Origin: a virus
IMG/VR virus record: IMGVR_UViG_3300042544_003680
Span: 1-64,000 of that record
Direction: 5' to 3' (one strand)
DNA length: 64,000 bases
Below the pieces are notes generated by a model that saw only the letters and a list, made by a program, of their open reading frames with translations, was not told the origin of the DNA and made no database searches. This document shows positions 1 through 8,024 of this stretch, piece by piece (positions within the stretch are counted from its first letter, which is position 1; the number at the start of each line of letters is the position of its first letter). The translations under genes and the position numbers were made by a program.

Positions 1-380
1 CCAACCCCACCGTGAGTACCATATGACAATTGCCCTGCCCACAAGCCCGAATCCATGGCAGTATCAATGTATTTCTGAAACACGTTGTTATCTTTTATAA
101 ATACATCATCTTCCATTAAGAATAAGAAATCATATCCTGCATTTCTCATTTCTTTTAATGCAATATTCTTGGCAATTCCCACAACAGTTGGATTGCGAGC
201 ACATTGTATAATTTTTGCATTTTCAGGATTTTTCTTAAACTGACTTCCTGCATTTATTATATACACTTTATCTACGGAATCATGATCTATGGAATCATAT
301 GCTTTATGTAGAAAATCTTCTCGATTGCACGAAATTAATGCAACTGCGGTTTTCTCTTTATAACGATTTAAATTTGACAT
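1..380 (-). CDS. Glycosyltransferase, GT-A type (partial, runs off left edge)
   Basis: The reading frame starts at the ATG complementary to 378-380 and is open to base 1, so the C-terminus lies outside the window. The N-terminus carries 'TAVALISCNRE', typical of family-2-like transferases, and about 80 residues later 'FLMEDDVFI', an acidic metal/nucleotide-sugar motif like the DXD of GT-A enzymes. It probably transfers a sugar to phage DNA, virion protein or a host surface component; the acceptor cannot be inferred. It is the last visible gene of a leftward unit that also encodes gp47, gp55, UvsW and UvsY homologues. Confidence 0.7.
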   Translation of the reverse strand, partial: MSNLNRYKEKTAVALISCNREDFLHKAYDSIDHDSVDKVYIINAGSQFKKNPENAKIIQCARNPTVVGIAKNIALKEMRNAGYDFLFLMEDDVFIKDNNVFQKYIDTAMDSGLWAGQLSYGTHGGV

Positions 381-415
381 TTGTTTAATTTATATTTGTT
401 TTAATCTTTTTTCAA

Positions 416-1408
416 TTATCTAGTGCAAGTTTTATACAATTGTTTAAAACGGTTTGCTAAATATTCCTTTTCAACCGAACTAACTTCTAATAAACTAGTA
501 TATTCATCTGCGGCATCATCAAAGTTAACTCCTTTAAACTCTGTCATTGCAACACTATCAGAAATTTGTTTAACTGGTTTTATTGTGGTTCGTACATCTT
601 TTGCATTTAATTTTTTCAACTTTGTTACTATTTTATTAAATTCAGCAGGATCACTGATTTCGATAGAAACAAAATTATTATTTGCTTTTTCATAATCTTT
701 TTCATTTCGAATATATTCGAACCGAGGACTAATTTCATTTTCGATCATTTCATATTGTAGAGTTTCTGAGTCCAAAATATATAGATATTTTTTCTCTCCA
801 GATTCTCCCCAATTTAATTGAAATGCACTGCCTGAATATATTAACGGTTTTTTATCATAAAATCTAATTTGAGGTTTATGATAATGACCACTCATTAATA
901 TTTTACATTTTTGCATAAGGTCTGATGCAGAGAAACCATGTTCCGATACTTTAGCAGAACTAACTTGAAATCCTTTTATATCAAAATGACCGAATAATAT
1001 ATCAGAATTTGGTATATCATCTATTTTTACTCCCCATCCACAAAAACAAATGTTATCTAAAACTGTTACTTTTTCATGAACTGTTATATTTGGCCAATTA
1101 CTCAATAATTTTAATGAATGAACCTCACTACTATCATTATAGAAAGAATCGTGATTTCCAGTAATTATATGTATATTATAATTTTGAAGTTTTTCGAAAA
1201 ATTGATGAGCACAATTAATTGATGGATTATGTACCATTTCTCGGAAATGAAAAACATCACCTAATTGAACTATATTCTTTATATTCTTTGATTTACAAAT
1301 CTGATTTATCCAATCTCCATATTCCAACACAATTTTGAAAAAATCAGGATTGTTTCGATTGTTTCCTATATGTAAATCCCCGATAACTAAAATTTTGGAA
1401 TTTTTCAT
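416..1408 (-). CDS. 47: gp47-like recombination endonuclease subunit (Mre11/SbcD family)
   Basis: The 330-aa protein has the full calcineurin-like metallophosphoesterase signature: D11-x-H13, GD at 50-51, GNHD at 84-87, GH at 140-141 and GHYH at 174-177. Length (T4 gp47 is about 339 aa) and the neighbouring UvsW/UvsY/gp55 genes support the Mre11-type subunit of the phage gp46/gp47 complex, which resects DNA ends for recombination-dependent replication. Its start overlaps the end of the gp55 gene by 4 nt, so they are probably translationally coupled. No gp46 partner is visible here. A general phosphoesterase is less likely given the context. Confidence 0.85.
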   Translation of the reverse strand: MKNSKILVIGDLHIGNNRNNPDFFKIVLEYGDWINQICKSKNIKNIVQLGDVFHFREMVHNPSINCAHQFFEKLQNYNIHIITGNHDSFYNDSSEVHSLKLLSNWPNITVHEKVTVLDNICFCGWGVKIDDIPNSDILFGHFDIKGFQVSSAKVSEHGFSASDLMQKCKILMSGHYHKPQIRFYDKKPLIYSGSAFQLNWGESGEKKYLYILDSETLQYEMIENEISPRFEYIRNEKDYEKANNNFVSIEISDPAEFNKIVTKLKKLNAKDVRTTIKPVKQISDSVAMTEFKGVNFDDAADEYTSLLEVSSVEKEYLANRFKQLYKTCTR

Positions 1409-2142
1409 TCTTCAAACATACCATCATTTTCGTCCGAATCAATATATTTCGGTCTACGAACATTTCTAAAATTCTCATTTGCATATAATTCATCCCATGT
1501 TTTAGTCTGAAATGCTCTTTTAGTTTCTTCTAAAGAATTTTCCTTTTTCATTCTATTTAAAAATGAATGGCTAGTTATTCTTGAAAAATATCCAAATGGA
1601 TTTGCTTTAAATTTAATATAGTTCTTATTATTTTCTGTAAAAAACTCGTCGGATTCTTCTTGAACTTTGTCTTGGGTTTTTCCTTTTTTATCAATATAAT
1701 ATATAATTTTCTGATTATCACTATCAATTACTGTGTCAATAATTTCTGCAATAGTATAGCATTTAAAAGAGCAATCTCGGATTGCTTTAACCATTTTTAA
1801 TCGTGCATCTCCCATCATTTCGTCAATCCATGAATAATTACAGAAATTTGCCCGATATCCCATTTTGGTACTAATATCGTTGATAATAACCGTCAACCGT
1901 TTTGAAATAGGCGGAAAAGTATCTTTACGATGAGGCTTTTGAGTTTCCCAATCATAATCATCACCTAAAGATTTATAGTAATTATATAATTCATTCCACA
2001 TTTCATCCTTTGTAACATATTCAACCGTTTCTCTACTCTCGTCTTTTGTGCGGCGAGTTCTTTTACGAGGTTTTTCAAGAACAATTTCAGGTTCTTCAAT
2101 TTCATCTAAATCTTCATCAAAGGTTTCTGGTGAGTTCCACAT
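1405..2142 (-). CDS. 55: Late-transcription sigma factor, gp55-like
   Basis: In the C-terminal half, 'NYSWIDEMMGDARLKMVKAI' followed by 'NPFGYFSRITSHSFLNRMKKE' matches T4 gp55, a minimal sigma-2-like protein that directs RNA polymerase to late promoters. At 245 aa it is longer than T4 gp55 (about 185 aa). The extra length is a basic/acidic N-terminal extension (EKPRKRTRRTKDE) and an insertion of about 45 residues before the NPFGYF segment. RATAARTA boxes upstream of virion genes in this window fit its role. It overlaps gene 47 by 4 nt and lies 1 nt after uvsW. Confidence 0.85.
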   Translation of the reverse strand: MWNSPETFDEDLDEIEEPEIVLEKPRKRTRRTKDESRETVEYVTKDEMWNELYNYYKSLGDDYDWETQKPHRKDTFPPISKRLTVIINDISTKMGYRANFCNYSWIDEMMGDARLKMVKAIRDCSFKCYTIAEIIDTVIDSDNQKIIYYIDKKGKTQDKVQEESDEFFTENNKNYIKFKANPFGYFSRITSHSFLNRMKKENSLEETKRAFQTKTWDELYANENFRNVRRPKYIDSDENDGMFEE

Positions 2143-2143
2143 A

Positions 2144-3571
2144 TTAAATTTTTATTTTTGTAAGAGTGTATGTTATCTTTTGATCTTTATAAATTTTCAA
2201 ACGTTCTTTTAAATGACGAACTGAATAATTTAAGTCATCTGAAATATCAAAAATAACAGCTTTTTCTTTGGATGAATGTTTTCGAACAGTTCTACCAATT
2301 GTTTGCACGGTTTTTACTCCTCCTTTTCCCATATATGCAAAAATAGCATAATGTAAATTCTTAATAGAAATACCAGTGGAAAAGCATTTGCTCATTGCAA
2401 TACAAATTATGTTGTCTTCTGCATCCATTGTATTCTGAATAACTGTTCTTTCGTCCGTTGGAGTATTTCCTGTAATAATGTAAATCTTTTTTCCACAATT
2501 TTTCAAACAATCATGTATAGAACTAATATATTGAAGTCTATCTACAACAATAAGAGTGTTTCCATTTAATTTTTTAGCAATTTTTGCAATAACATTGTTG
2601 CGAGGTGTATAATTCATTACATAATCATATTCAAACATGTATGCATCAGTTGGTTCCGTAAAAACTGTGGTAGGAACTGGTTTTTTAATGTGTTGACAAA
2701 CTACTACTTTGATTTCAACATCTGTTATAGTTTGTTGCTTGCGAAGCTCAAATGAATTTTTTTCATAAACTATCGGACCTATTTTTCCAATAACATTCCA
2801 TGCACCCATCATAGAATCCGGCAATGTTCCAGTTAATCCAAATTTAAAAGGTGTTTTAATATTATGAATTACTTTACTAATTTTATTTTTCTTTTCATTA
2901 ATTGTATGAACTTCATCAACAATAATTACATCAAAATCCTTTACAACGGATAATGTATAATCTATATCTGCGATTAATATTTGATTATTCGCTATAATTA
3001 TGTTTTGGGATAAATCAGGAGTTTTGCCGTCTCCCCAGCGAGTAACATCATTAATACTAAATTCATCAATGAATGAATAATATAACTGATTAAGCAAACT
3101 AACATTGGGAACTATTATTAATATTTTATAGTTCGGATAATGATCTAAAAATGTTTTAGTTAATCCTGCTATGCATAGAGCTTTTCCACCACCTGTGGCA
3201 ATCAGAGAAATTCCTCTTCCATTTTCTACAAATTGTTTTATAGCATCTTCCTGATAATCATAATAGTTGAAAGAGTCGATTTTAGATATTTCTTCTATTC
3301 CTGTTTTTGGAAGAAATTGTTTTTTAAATTCATCTGTTAACTCTATGCTAATTGGTATATTTAAACTACGAATATAGTTTTCAATCTCATTCCATAATCC
3401 TACTTGAAATGCTCCTGACGGTGTTATTGCATACAAACGAGGTGCAAAACGACGACTATGAAAACTAGGATTCTTTACAGAAAACTTTTCTCTTACTAAT
3501 TTCAGAATATCTTTGGAGCATGTTAAAACTCCTCCTTTTTTCTGAAAATCTATTTTAATTTTCTCAACCAC
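2144..3571 (-). CDS. uvsW: UvsW-type recombination helicase (SF2)
   Basis: The 475-aa protein aligns along its length with T4 UvsW: motif I at 125-130 (ATGGGK, followed by Ala instead of Thr/Ser), 'ILIIVP' motif Ia, DEVH at 219-222, 'FGLTGTLPD' motif III, and 'STGISIKNLH' and 'QTIGRTVRKH' motifs V/VI. UvsW unwinds R-loops and branched intermediates and moves T4 from origin-dependent to recombination-dependent replication. T4 UvsW also deviates at the last Walker A residue, so the Ala may be tolerated. It sits directly after uvsY as in T4. Confidence 0.9.
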   Translation of the reverse strand: MVEKIKIDFQKKGGVLTCSKDILKLVREKFSVKNPSFHSRRFAPRLYAITPSGAFQVGLWNEIENYIRSLNIPISIELTDEFKKQFLPKTGIEEISKIDSFNYYDYQEDAIKQFVENGRGISLIATGGGKALCIAGLTKTFLDHYPNYKILIIVPNVSLLNQLYYSFIDEFSINDVTRWGDGKTPDLSQNIIIANNQILIADIDYTLSVVKDFDVIIVDEVHTINEKKNKISKVIHNIKTPFKFGLTGTLPDSMMGAWNVIGKIGPIVYEKNSFELRKQQTITDVEIKVVVCQHIKKPVPTTVFTEPTDAYMFEYDYVMNYTPRNNVIAKIAKKLNGNTLIVVDRLQYISSIHDCLKNCGKKIYIITGNTPTDERTVIQNTMDAEDNIICIAMSKCFSTGISIKNLHYAIFAYMGKGGVKTVQTIGRTVRKHSSKEKAVIFDISDDLNYSVRHLKERLKIYKDQKITYTLTKIKI

Positions 3572-3979
3572 TTATAATTGTTCCATTTTCATTAACTCAA
3601 TAAGATTTTTAAAATCAAAACTCATTTGACTAAACACTTTATTCACATTACTGTCTAAATATTCTACTAAAATTTCTTGATCTTTTATCTTTCTTTGTAA
3701 CGCTTTATATTCTTCATGACTATCTAATTTATTAGAAATAACAGCTTTTGACAATTTCAAAGGATTATCTCTATTCATTACGTTATTTAAAAAATTATCT
3801 TTCTCATTTATTAAATTTAACAATTCTCTTTTTGCCTTTGTTAATCTAAAAAGCCATTTATGCTTTGTATTCGGGCTGGAAAATTGTTTTTCTAGAATAT
3901 TTGTTACATCAATAGAAGTATCCATTTCTATTTCTTTGGAATACTCTTCTAATAAAACATTAGGATCTTTTTGCATCAT
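3572..3979 (-). CDS. uvsY: UvsY-like recombination mediator
   Basis: This 135-aa charged helical protein has the length of T4 UvsY (137 aa) and a comparable pattern: 'NILEKQFSSPNTKHKWLFRLTK', a Lys/Glu-rich helix, then a C-terminal hydrophobic/helical stretch. It is immediately upstream of uvsW in the same orientation. UvsY loads UvsX recombinase onto gp32-coated ssDNA; neither partner is visible in this window. Identity rests on moderate similarity plus synteny. Two adjacent ATGs (3979 and 3976) could serve as start; the nearby promoter leaves almost no leader. Confidence 0.7.
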   Translation of the reverse strand: MMQKDPNVLLEEYSKEIEMDTSIDVTNILEKQFSSPNTKHKWLFRLTKAKRELLNLINEKDNFLNNVMNRDNPLKLSKAVISNKLDSHEEYKALQRKIKDQEILVEYLDSNVNKVFSQMSFDFKNLIELMKMEQL

Positions 3980-3982
3980 TTT

Positions 3983-4011
3983 AATGTATCACGATGTTGA
4001 TAAGATTTCAA
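3983..4011 (-). promoter_or_regulatory. Sigma70-like promoter for the uvsY-uvsW-55-47 unit
   Basis: Reading leftward: TTGAAA (4011-4006), 17 bp ending GTGA, then TACATT (3988-3983), 3-6 nt before the uvsY ATG. The element also contains TGTATCAC, the half-site of the palindrome found at the RNase HI promoter. Confidence 0.5.
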
Positions 4012-4014
4012 GTA

Positions 4015-4022
4015 AATAAGTA
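4015..4022 (+). promoter_or_regulatory. Late-type (gp55) promoter box
   Basis: AATAAGTA lies 5 nt upstream of the ATG at 4028. It resembles the T4 late box TATAAATA and shares sequence and spacing with the box before the gene at 11280. Confidence 0.5.
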
Positions 4023-4027
4023 TTAGT

Positions 4028-4810
4028 ATGTTAAATTTTCGAACATTTTTTCAGTTTTTTATTGAACGAGCAGTTCATGTCAGTCCACATAATATAACTG
4101 ATAAATTTGATTTGAAATTTGTGGGAAGCGGTGAAGGAAATTCTACATATGGAAGCGGATTATATTTTACCAGTGCTTCATCCAATTCTCGCCCGGTATC
4201 CAACTATTATGCAGATTTGTTTAAGGACCGAGGACACTCATCAATTTACAAATATATTGTCGAAATAGACGCAAAAGAAGAAGAATTATTACATTGGAAT
4301 AAACCAATAGATGAGCAATCCAAATATGTAACTGATAGAATCAAAAATGCAGTGGATTATCTTAGAAAGTATTATTGGCATGTTTATCCCGATGGTCCCG
4401 GACGAGTATTTAGCCCCGAAGGATTTCCGGCGCATAATTTTCCTGCATTTTATAAAGAAGATATGGAAAATATTCAGTATGGATCGGGAGGCGATTTTTA
4501 TAAATTTGTATCCGGCTATTATAATTCTGAAAAAGAAGCATCTAAATCACTTTTAGATACTGGAGTAAAAGGAATACAATATTATGCAAATTCAAGAGGC
4601 GTTCCAGATGTTAATGTTATGAATTTTGTTATATTTGATGATAGCATCGTAAAAATAATTGATAAACAAAATATAAAAGAAATGACAGATGCAAGTGTTT
4701 TGGGAAATGATGGACCGTATGATACAAGTGATACAAGAATTCCTGCAATTTTAGGAACTATTTCAAGAAGAGGAAAAATTAAAAATAAACGTAGAAAACG
4801 AAAAAGATGA
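4028..4810 (+). CDS. ADP-ribosyltransferase-like protein (ART-PolyVal type) with capsid-targeting-like N-terminus
   Basis: Residues 1-13 (MLNFRTFFQFFIE) form an amphipathic tag ending in hydrophobic-x-Glu, the T4 capsid-targeting/gp21-cleavage pattern. The rest resembles the ART domain of phage polyvalent proteins: 'VHVSPHN', 'VGSGEGNSTYGSGLYF', 'HWNKPIDEQ', and near the end 'GVKGIQYYANSRG' and 'MNFVIFDDSIVKI'. Such enzymes would transfer ADP-ribose from NAD to a host protein; T4 Alt is a packaged analogue. The C-terminus is very basic (RRGKIKNKRRKRKR). Catalytic activity and target are inferred, not shown. A late-type box precedes it. Confidence 0.75.
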   Translation: MLNFRTFFQFFIERAVHVSPHNITDKFDLKFVGSGEGNSTYGSGLYFTSASSNSRPVSNYYADLFKDRGHSSIYKYIVEIDAKEEELLHWNKPIDEQSKYVTDRIKNAVDYLRKYYWHVYPDGPGRVFSPEGFPAHNFPAFYKEDMENIQYGSGGDFYKFVSGYYNSEKEASKSLLDTGVKGIQYYANSRGVPDVNVMNFVIFDDSIVKIIDKQNIKEMTDASVLGNDGPYDTSDTRIPAILGTISRRGKIKNKRRKRKR

Positions 4811-4812
4811 GG

Positions 4813-4820
4813 CATAAATA
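4813..4820 (+). promoter_or_regulatory. Late-type promoter box
   Basis: CATAAATA is 6 nt upstream of the ATG at 4827, immediately after the preceding stop codon. Confidence 0.5.
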
Positions 4821-4826
4821 ACCTTT

Positions 4827-5252
4827 ATGGATTGGGAAAACGTACCTGAAAATATAGACGAACATTTTGGTTTTATATACCGAATAACATGTATTTCTAA
4901 TAACAAGAAATATATTGGCAAAAAGCAATTTTTCAGTAATCAGAAACGTCCGCCCTTAAAAGGCAAAAAGAAAAGCAGAAGAGTTCAAAAAGAAAGTAAC
5001 TGGAAAGCGTATTATGGAAGTTCTAATGAACTTTTAGCAGATATAGAAAAATATGGCAAAGAGAACTTTCGTCGTGAAATCTTACAGCTTACTTCATGTA
5101 AATGGGAGAATGCATATGCAGAACTAATGTGGCAACTAAAAGAAAGTGCAATTGTTCGGGACGATTATTATAACGGCATATTAAACATTCGACTTGGTAA
5201 AGTCCCAAAAAACTTAAAGGAAAAATACACTAGCATTGTTGAAAAATCCTAA
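4827..5252 (+). CDS. GIY-YIG-fold nuclease-like protein
   Basis: The 141-aa protein begins with 'GFIYRITCISNNKKYIGKKQF', a GIY-YIG-like core in which the two motifs are FIY and YIG. It continues with 'WKAYYGSSNELLADIEKYGKENFRREIL' and 'ENAYAELMWQLKESAIV', matching the order of arginine- and glutamate-containing motifs in this nuclease family. A small single-domain member like this may process DNA during packaging or recombination, or be a free-standing mobile endonuclease; the sequence does not decide. It follows the ART gene and has its own late-type box. Confidence 0.65.
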   Translation: MDWENVPENIDEHFGFIYRITCISNNKKYIGKKQFFSNQKRPPLKGKKKSRRVQKESNWKAYYGSSNELLADIEKYGKENFRREILQLTSCKWENAYAELMWQLKESAIVRDDYYNGILNIRLGKVPKNLKEKYTSIVEKS

Positions 5253-5266
5253 ACATAGAGTATAAT
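5239..5266 (+). promoter_or_regulatory. Sigma70-like promoter
   Basis: TTGAAA (5239-5244), 16 bp, perfect TATAAT (5261-5266), then ACAGC and the ATG at 5272. It lies inside the end of the previous gene. Confidence 0.6.
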
Positions 5267-5271
5267 ACAGC

Positions 5272-5757
5272 ATGTTTCATTCGTTTGAATCAATCGACTT
5301 CTTTTTATATTCTATTGAAACCGAAATAATAAATTCATTATATGAATATAAATTATTGGAAAAGTTTGATAAGAATACAAAAAAGATTTTCTTTTTCTTG
5401 TTTGTTAAAAACTTTACAGAAAAAATAAAAACTTCATCAGAATCTCATATTTTCTATTACGATAAAAATTTATCTGATTCTCATGAATTATTCAATTATT
5501 ATTCGAAAATTGATGTTCAGAATTTTATAGAAAAGATATTAAACAAAATGAAAAAGATGACTAATAAAATAATTTTCTTAAAACAAAAAACCACACTTCC
5601 GGAAACATCGTTCATAAGTGAACTTGACGGAAGTGTGGTTGATGAGTTAATGCTTTTACAGCAGAAAAAACCTGCTAATCCAAAAGAATTAAAAAGTTTC
5701 TTGAAAGAGAATAATTTGAAAGATTTATTTTCCTCTCTTAGTAAGAAATTGTGTTGA
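5272..5757 (+). CDS. Unknown protein, 161 aa
   Basis: The protein is acidic/basic mixed and Phe-, Lys- and Ser-rich, probably helical ('KIFFFLFVKNFTEK', C-terminal 'LKSFLKENNLKDLFSSLSKKL'). I recognise no family, signal peptide or convincing membrane span. It has its own TATAAT promoter, ends 5 nt from a convergent gene, and contains a strong 13-bp inverted repeat in the coding sequence (5589-5640). Confidence 0.6.
   Translation: MFHSFESIDFFLYSIETEIINSLYEYKLLEKFDKNTKKIFFFLFVKNFTEKIKTSSESHIFYYDKNLSDSHELFNYYSKIDVQNFIEKILNKMKKMTNKIIFLKQKTTLPETSFISELDGSVVDELMLLQQKKPANPKELKSFLKENNLKDLFSSLSKKLC
5589..5640 (+). repeat. 13-bp perfect inverted repeat inside a coding gene
   Basis: AACCACACTTCCG (5589-5601) and CGGAAGTGTGGTT (5628-5640) are exact complements separated by 26 nt. 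A nested GTTCA/TGAAC hairpin lies in the spacer. It could fold in mRNA or act as a protein-binding site. Confidence 0.75.
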
Positions 5758-5762
5758 ATATT

Positions 5763-6350
5763 TTATTTACTATGTTTCAAAAATAATTCTTTGTGCTTCT
5801 GATTTCCTTTAATTATTTCATTCATTGATAAAAATCTATCAGGAACACAATTCATTACTTCTGGATGATCAAATCCTGAATGGAAGAAAATTCTTTTTTC
5901 AAAAATGTAATTATATGACAGTACATAAGAATTAGTCATTTTTTTATAAATTGAAATATCAATTGGTAATTGGTATTTTTTAACTAAACGAATTACTTTT
6001 TTATCACAATCCAATTCCATTTGTTGAATATTTCTAATATCTTTAATAGAGAATTTTTCGGATTTATATGCTATCCATTCACCAAACTTGGTTAGAGAAC
6101 TAGTGCTATCAAAATGTTCACCGTTTTTCCATTGAAGAAAATGACAATATTCATGTAAAAATAATGGAAAATTATCTAAAAAGTTTTCTTCTGAATAAAC
6201 CATAGATAACCGAGGATTTTCACCCCGATGATCAACTTCGAAAAAACTATAATTTATATTTGATATTTCTTCGCTAACGAATTGAATTGTAACTCCATAT
6301 TTCATCAATTCCCTCATGCATTTGCTAAAAAAAGCATCTACAGAAGTCAT
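5763..6350 (-). CDS. Zinc metallopeptidase-like protein (HExxH gluzincin)
   Basis: Residues 66-70 are HEYCH, a zincin active site in a hydrophobic helix (FPLFLHEYCHFLQW). A downstream helix with E112 in 'MELDCDKKVIRL' could supply the third zinc ligand, as in gluzincins. No signal peptide is seen, so it should act in the cytoplasm. It is the last gene of a compact leftward operon and overlaps the ATPase gene by 4 nt (ATGA), suggesting coupled production. Substrate unknown. Confidence 0.65.
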   Translation of the reverse strand: MTSVDAFFSKCMRELMKYGVTIQFVSEEISNINYSFFEVDHRGENPRLSMVYSEENFLDNFPLFLHEYCHFLQWKNGEHFDSTSSLTKFGEWIAYKSEKFSIKDIRNIQQMELDCDKKVIRLVKKYQLPIDISIYKKMTNSYVLSYNYIFEKRIFFHSGFDHPEVMNCVPDRFLSMNEIIKGNQKHKELFLKHSK

Positions 6351-7135
6351 TTCCTTTTTTGAAGATTTTTAATCAGATTTCTACATTCCTTGGCATAGCC
6401 GGGTGTATAATCTATAAGATTTGCTTTTTTATAATCTAAAATAAAAGAAGAATGTGTTGCAACAATTAATTGAAAATGTTCACTTAATTGTACCAAAACA
6501 TCAAACAATTCAATTTGTTTTGGAATAGACAACCCTTTTTCAGGTTCATCTAATAGTAAAGAGATTTTACCATCTCTGGACAATGAACTAATATATTGTA
6601 CTTCTAATTTTGCCAATTCTTTTGCAACAATATAATTAGGAATTATACTCAAATCTGGCGGATTTTGTATAACCTTCATAATCTTATTAATTTTATGAAT
6701 GCGATATTGACCAGAACTCGGCTTACTAGCCATAATATCCATTTGTTCTGCTTCTGTAGTAATACCATCTGCGCTTTGTGATGAATTCTTAAAGAACCAT
6801 GTATTGTCGTTTTTACCTAGTGCCTCACTGTCATTATAAAACGTCGGAACTCCATCCCATTCAACATTTGCATCAATTTGATTTGGAGCAAAATTGCGAT
6901 AACAAAATGGAAAATGAGAGATATTGTTGTATGCTAGTTTTGCTGGTTCGGAAATAGTGCTCCATCCTCCAGTTGATATGCCACAATATGCAGCCATTGT
7001 TTTTAATGCAGTAGATTTACAGCTACCTACATTACCAAAAAGAACATTAAACTTATCATTAAATTCAAATTTACGATCCTTTAAATGAGGATAAACAGTT
7101 GGAAAATTGTTTAAGAATTGGAAACTTTTAATCAT
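6347..7135 (-). CDS. ABC-type (SMC/RecF-like) AAA ATPase
   Basis: Walker A GNVGSCKST at 34-42, a possible signature segment SSGQ around 140-143, Walker B 'ISLLLDEPEKG' with D196-E197, and an H-loop 'VATHSS' with H228. There is no coiled-coil arm and no TOPRIM domain, so it is a minimal 262-aa ATP switch rather than SMC or OLD. It overlaps a 223-aa gene upstream and a zinc-peptidase gene downstream, each by 4 nt; the ATPase may control one of these partners. Confidence 0.75.
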   Translation of the reverse strand: MIKSFQFLNNFPTVYPHLKDRKFEFNDKFNVLFGNVGSCKSTALKTMAAYCGISTGGWSTISEPAKLAYNNISHFPFCYRNFAPNQIDANVEWDGVPTFYNDSEALGKNDNTWFFKNSSQSADGITTEAEQMDIMASKPSSGQYRIHKINKIMKVIQNPPDLSIIPNYIVAKELAKLEVQYISSLSRDGKISLLLDEPEKGLSIPKQIELFDVLVQLSEHFQLIVATHSSFILDYKKANLIDYTPGYAKECRNLIKNLQKRK

Positions 7136-7803
7136 GATTCTAATGGATTTGATAAATCTTCCAAACTTTGGAAATTTGTAACTACATTTTCACCAATTTT
7201 AGTTCTAATTGCATTAGCTTGTTTTGCAATTTCTTTTTCTATCAAATTCACGAATTGATAATATGAAATCACTGTATCTGTTGATTTCAAAGAATCAGGA
7301 TTTTTCTTTCCAAGATAATATGTTGTATGGGTTATATGCTTTATTTGATCCGCAGTTCTTAATTCATTATCAACTGGAAATGCAATAACGTATGGTGTTT
7401 CATTAAATTCGACAGAAAGATATACAAATTTCAAATCTTCAATTTTCGGCATTTCCAACAACGGTAAACTAGGATCTTTCCAACCTAAATCAACTGCAAT
7501 TTGGTCATATTCTTCAAGTTTATCATCCAACCTTTTCATTACAGCATCTATATCAATTGGTTTAAAATCATGGTAATTATCATTTTTCAGTGTTTCTGCA
7601 AAGGAAGAGTAATATTCTTCTGCGGCTTTTATTTCTGAAGTTATATATTCTAGCACATTGCTTTGCTCCTCATTGTTTCCGAAAAAACTGCCAACTGACA
7701 TTTTGTAATTAACTAATTCAGTATCAGGAGTGTCTAACGGAATTCCTAGTTCCAACAATAATTTCTTTTTATATTGTTCTTTGTCAAAGTTTACGTTACT
7801 CAT
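7132..7803 (-). CDS. Unknown protein, 223 aa
   Basis: I recognise no family. The N-terminal two thirds is acidic and probably helical ('EYITSEIKAAEEYYSSFAETL', 'DAVMKRLDDKLEEYDQIA'). The C-terminal third has beta-like segments ('FVYLSVEFNETPYVIAF') and ends in a helix. It overlaps the ATPase start by 4 nt and the 73-aa gene by 8 nt, so it is probably a component of the same complex or pathway. Confidence 0.6.
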   Translation of the reverse strand: MSNVNFDKEQYKKKLLLELGIPLDTPDTELVNYKMSVGSFFGNNEEQSNVLEYITSEIKAAEEYYSSFAETLKNDNYHDFKPIDIDAVMKRLDDKLEEYDQIAVDLGWKDPSLPLLEMPKIEDLKFVYLSVEFNETPYVIAFPVDNELRTADQIKHITHTTYYLGKKNPDSLKSTDTVISYYQFVNLIEKEIAKQANAIRTKIGENVVTNFQSLEDLSNPLES

Positions 7804-8017
7804 ATTTTTCTATAATTTTAGGTTTTGCTGGCAATTCAATAGTTTTAATTCTTATAGTGGAAGAGTCTATATAAGGAAGGTATTCCATATAATCTTTTAA
7901 CTCTTTTTCAGTTTTGTATAAATTGGTTTTTTGCCAAAGGTTAGAATCAATGTATTTAAAAAATCCTATATAAAAGGTTTCCATACTATTATCTATATTC
8001 TTTTCTTCTTTTGTCAA
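7796..8017 (-). CDS. Small unknown protein, 73 aa
   Basis: It lies 7 nt after the dda stop and overlaps the next gene by 8 nt, so it belongs to the operon. The C-terminal half (YMEYLPYIDSSTIRIKTIEL) looks like strands. No recognised family. Confidence 0.55.
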   Translation of the reverse strand: MTKEEKNIDNSMETFYIGFFKYIDSNLWQKTNLYKTEKELKDYMEYLPYIDSSTIRIKTIELPAKPKIIEKYE

Positions 8018-8024
8018 TGATTCC

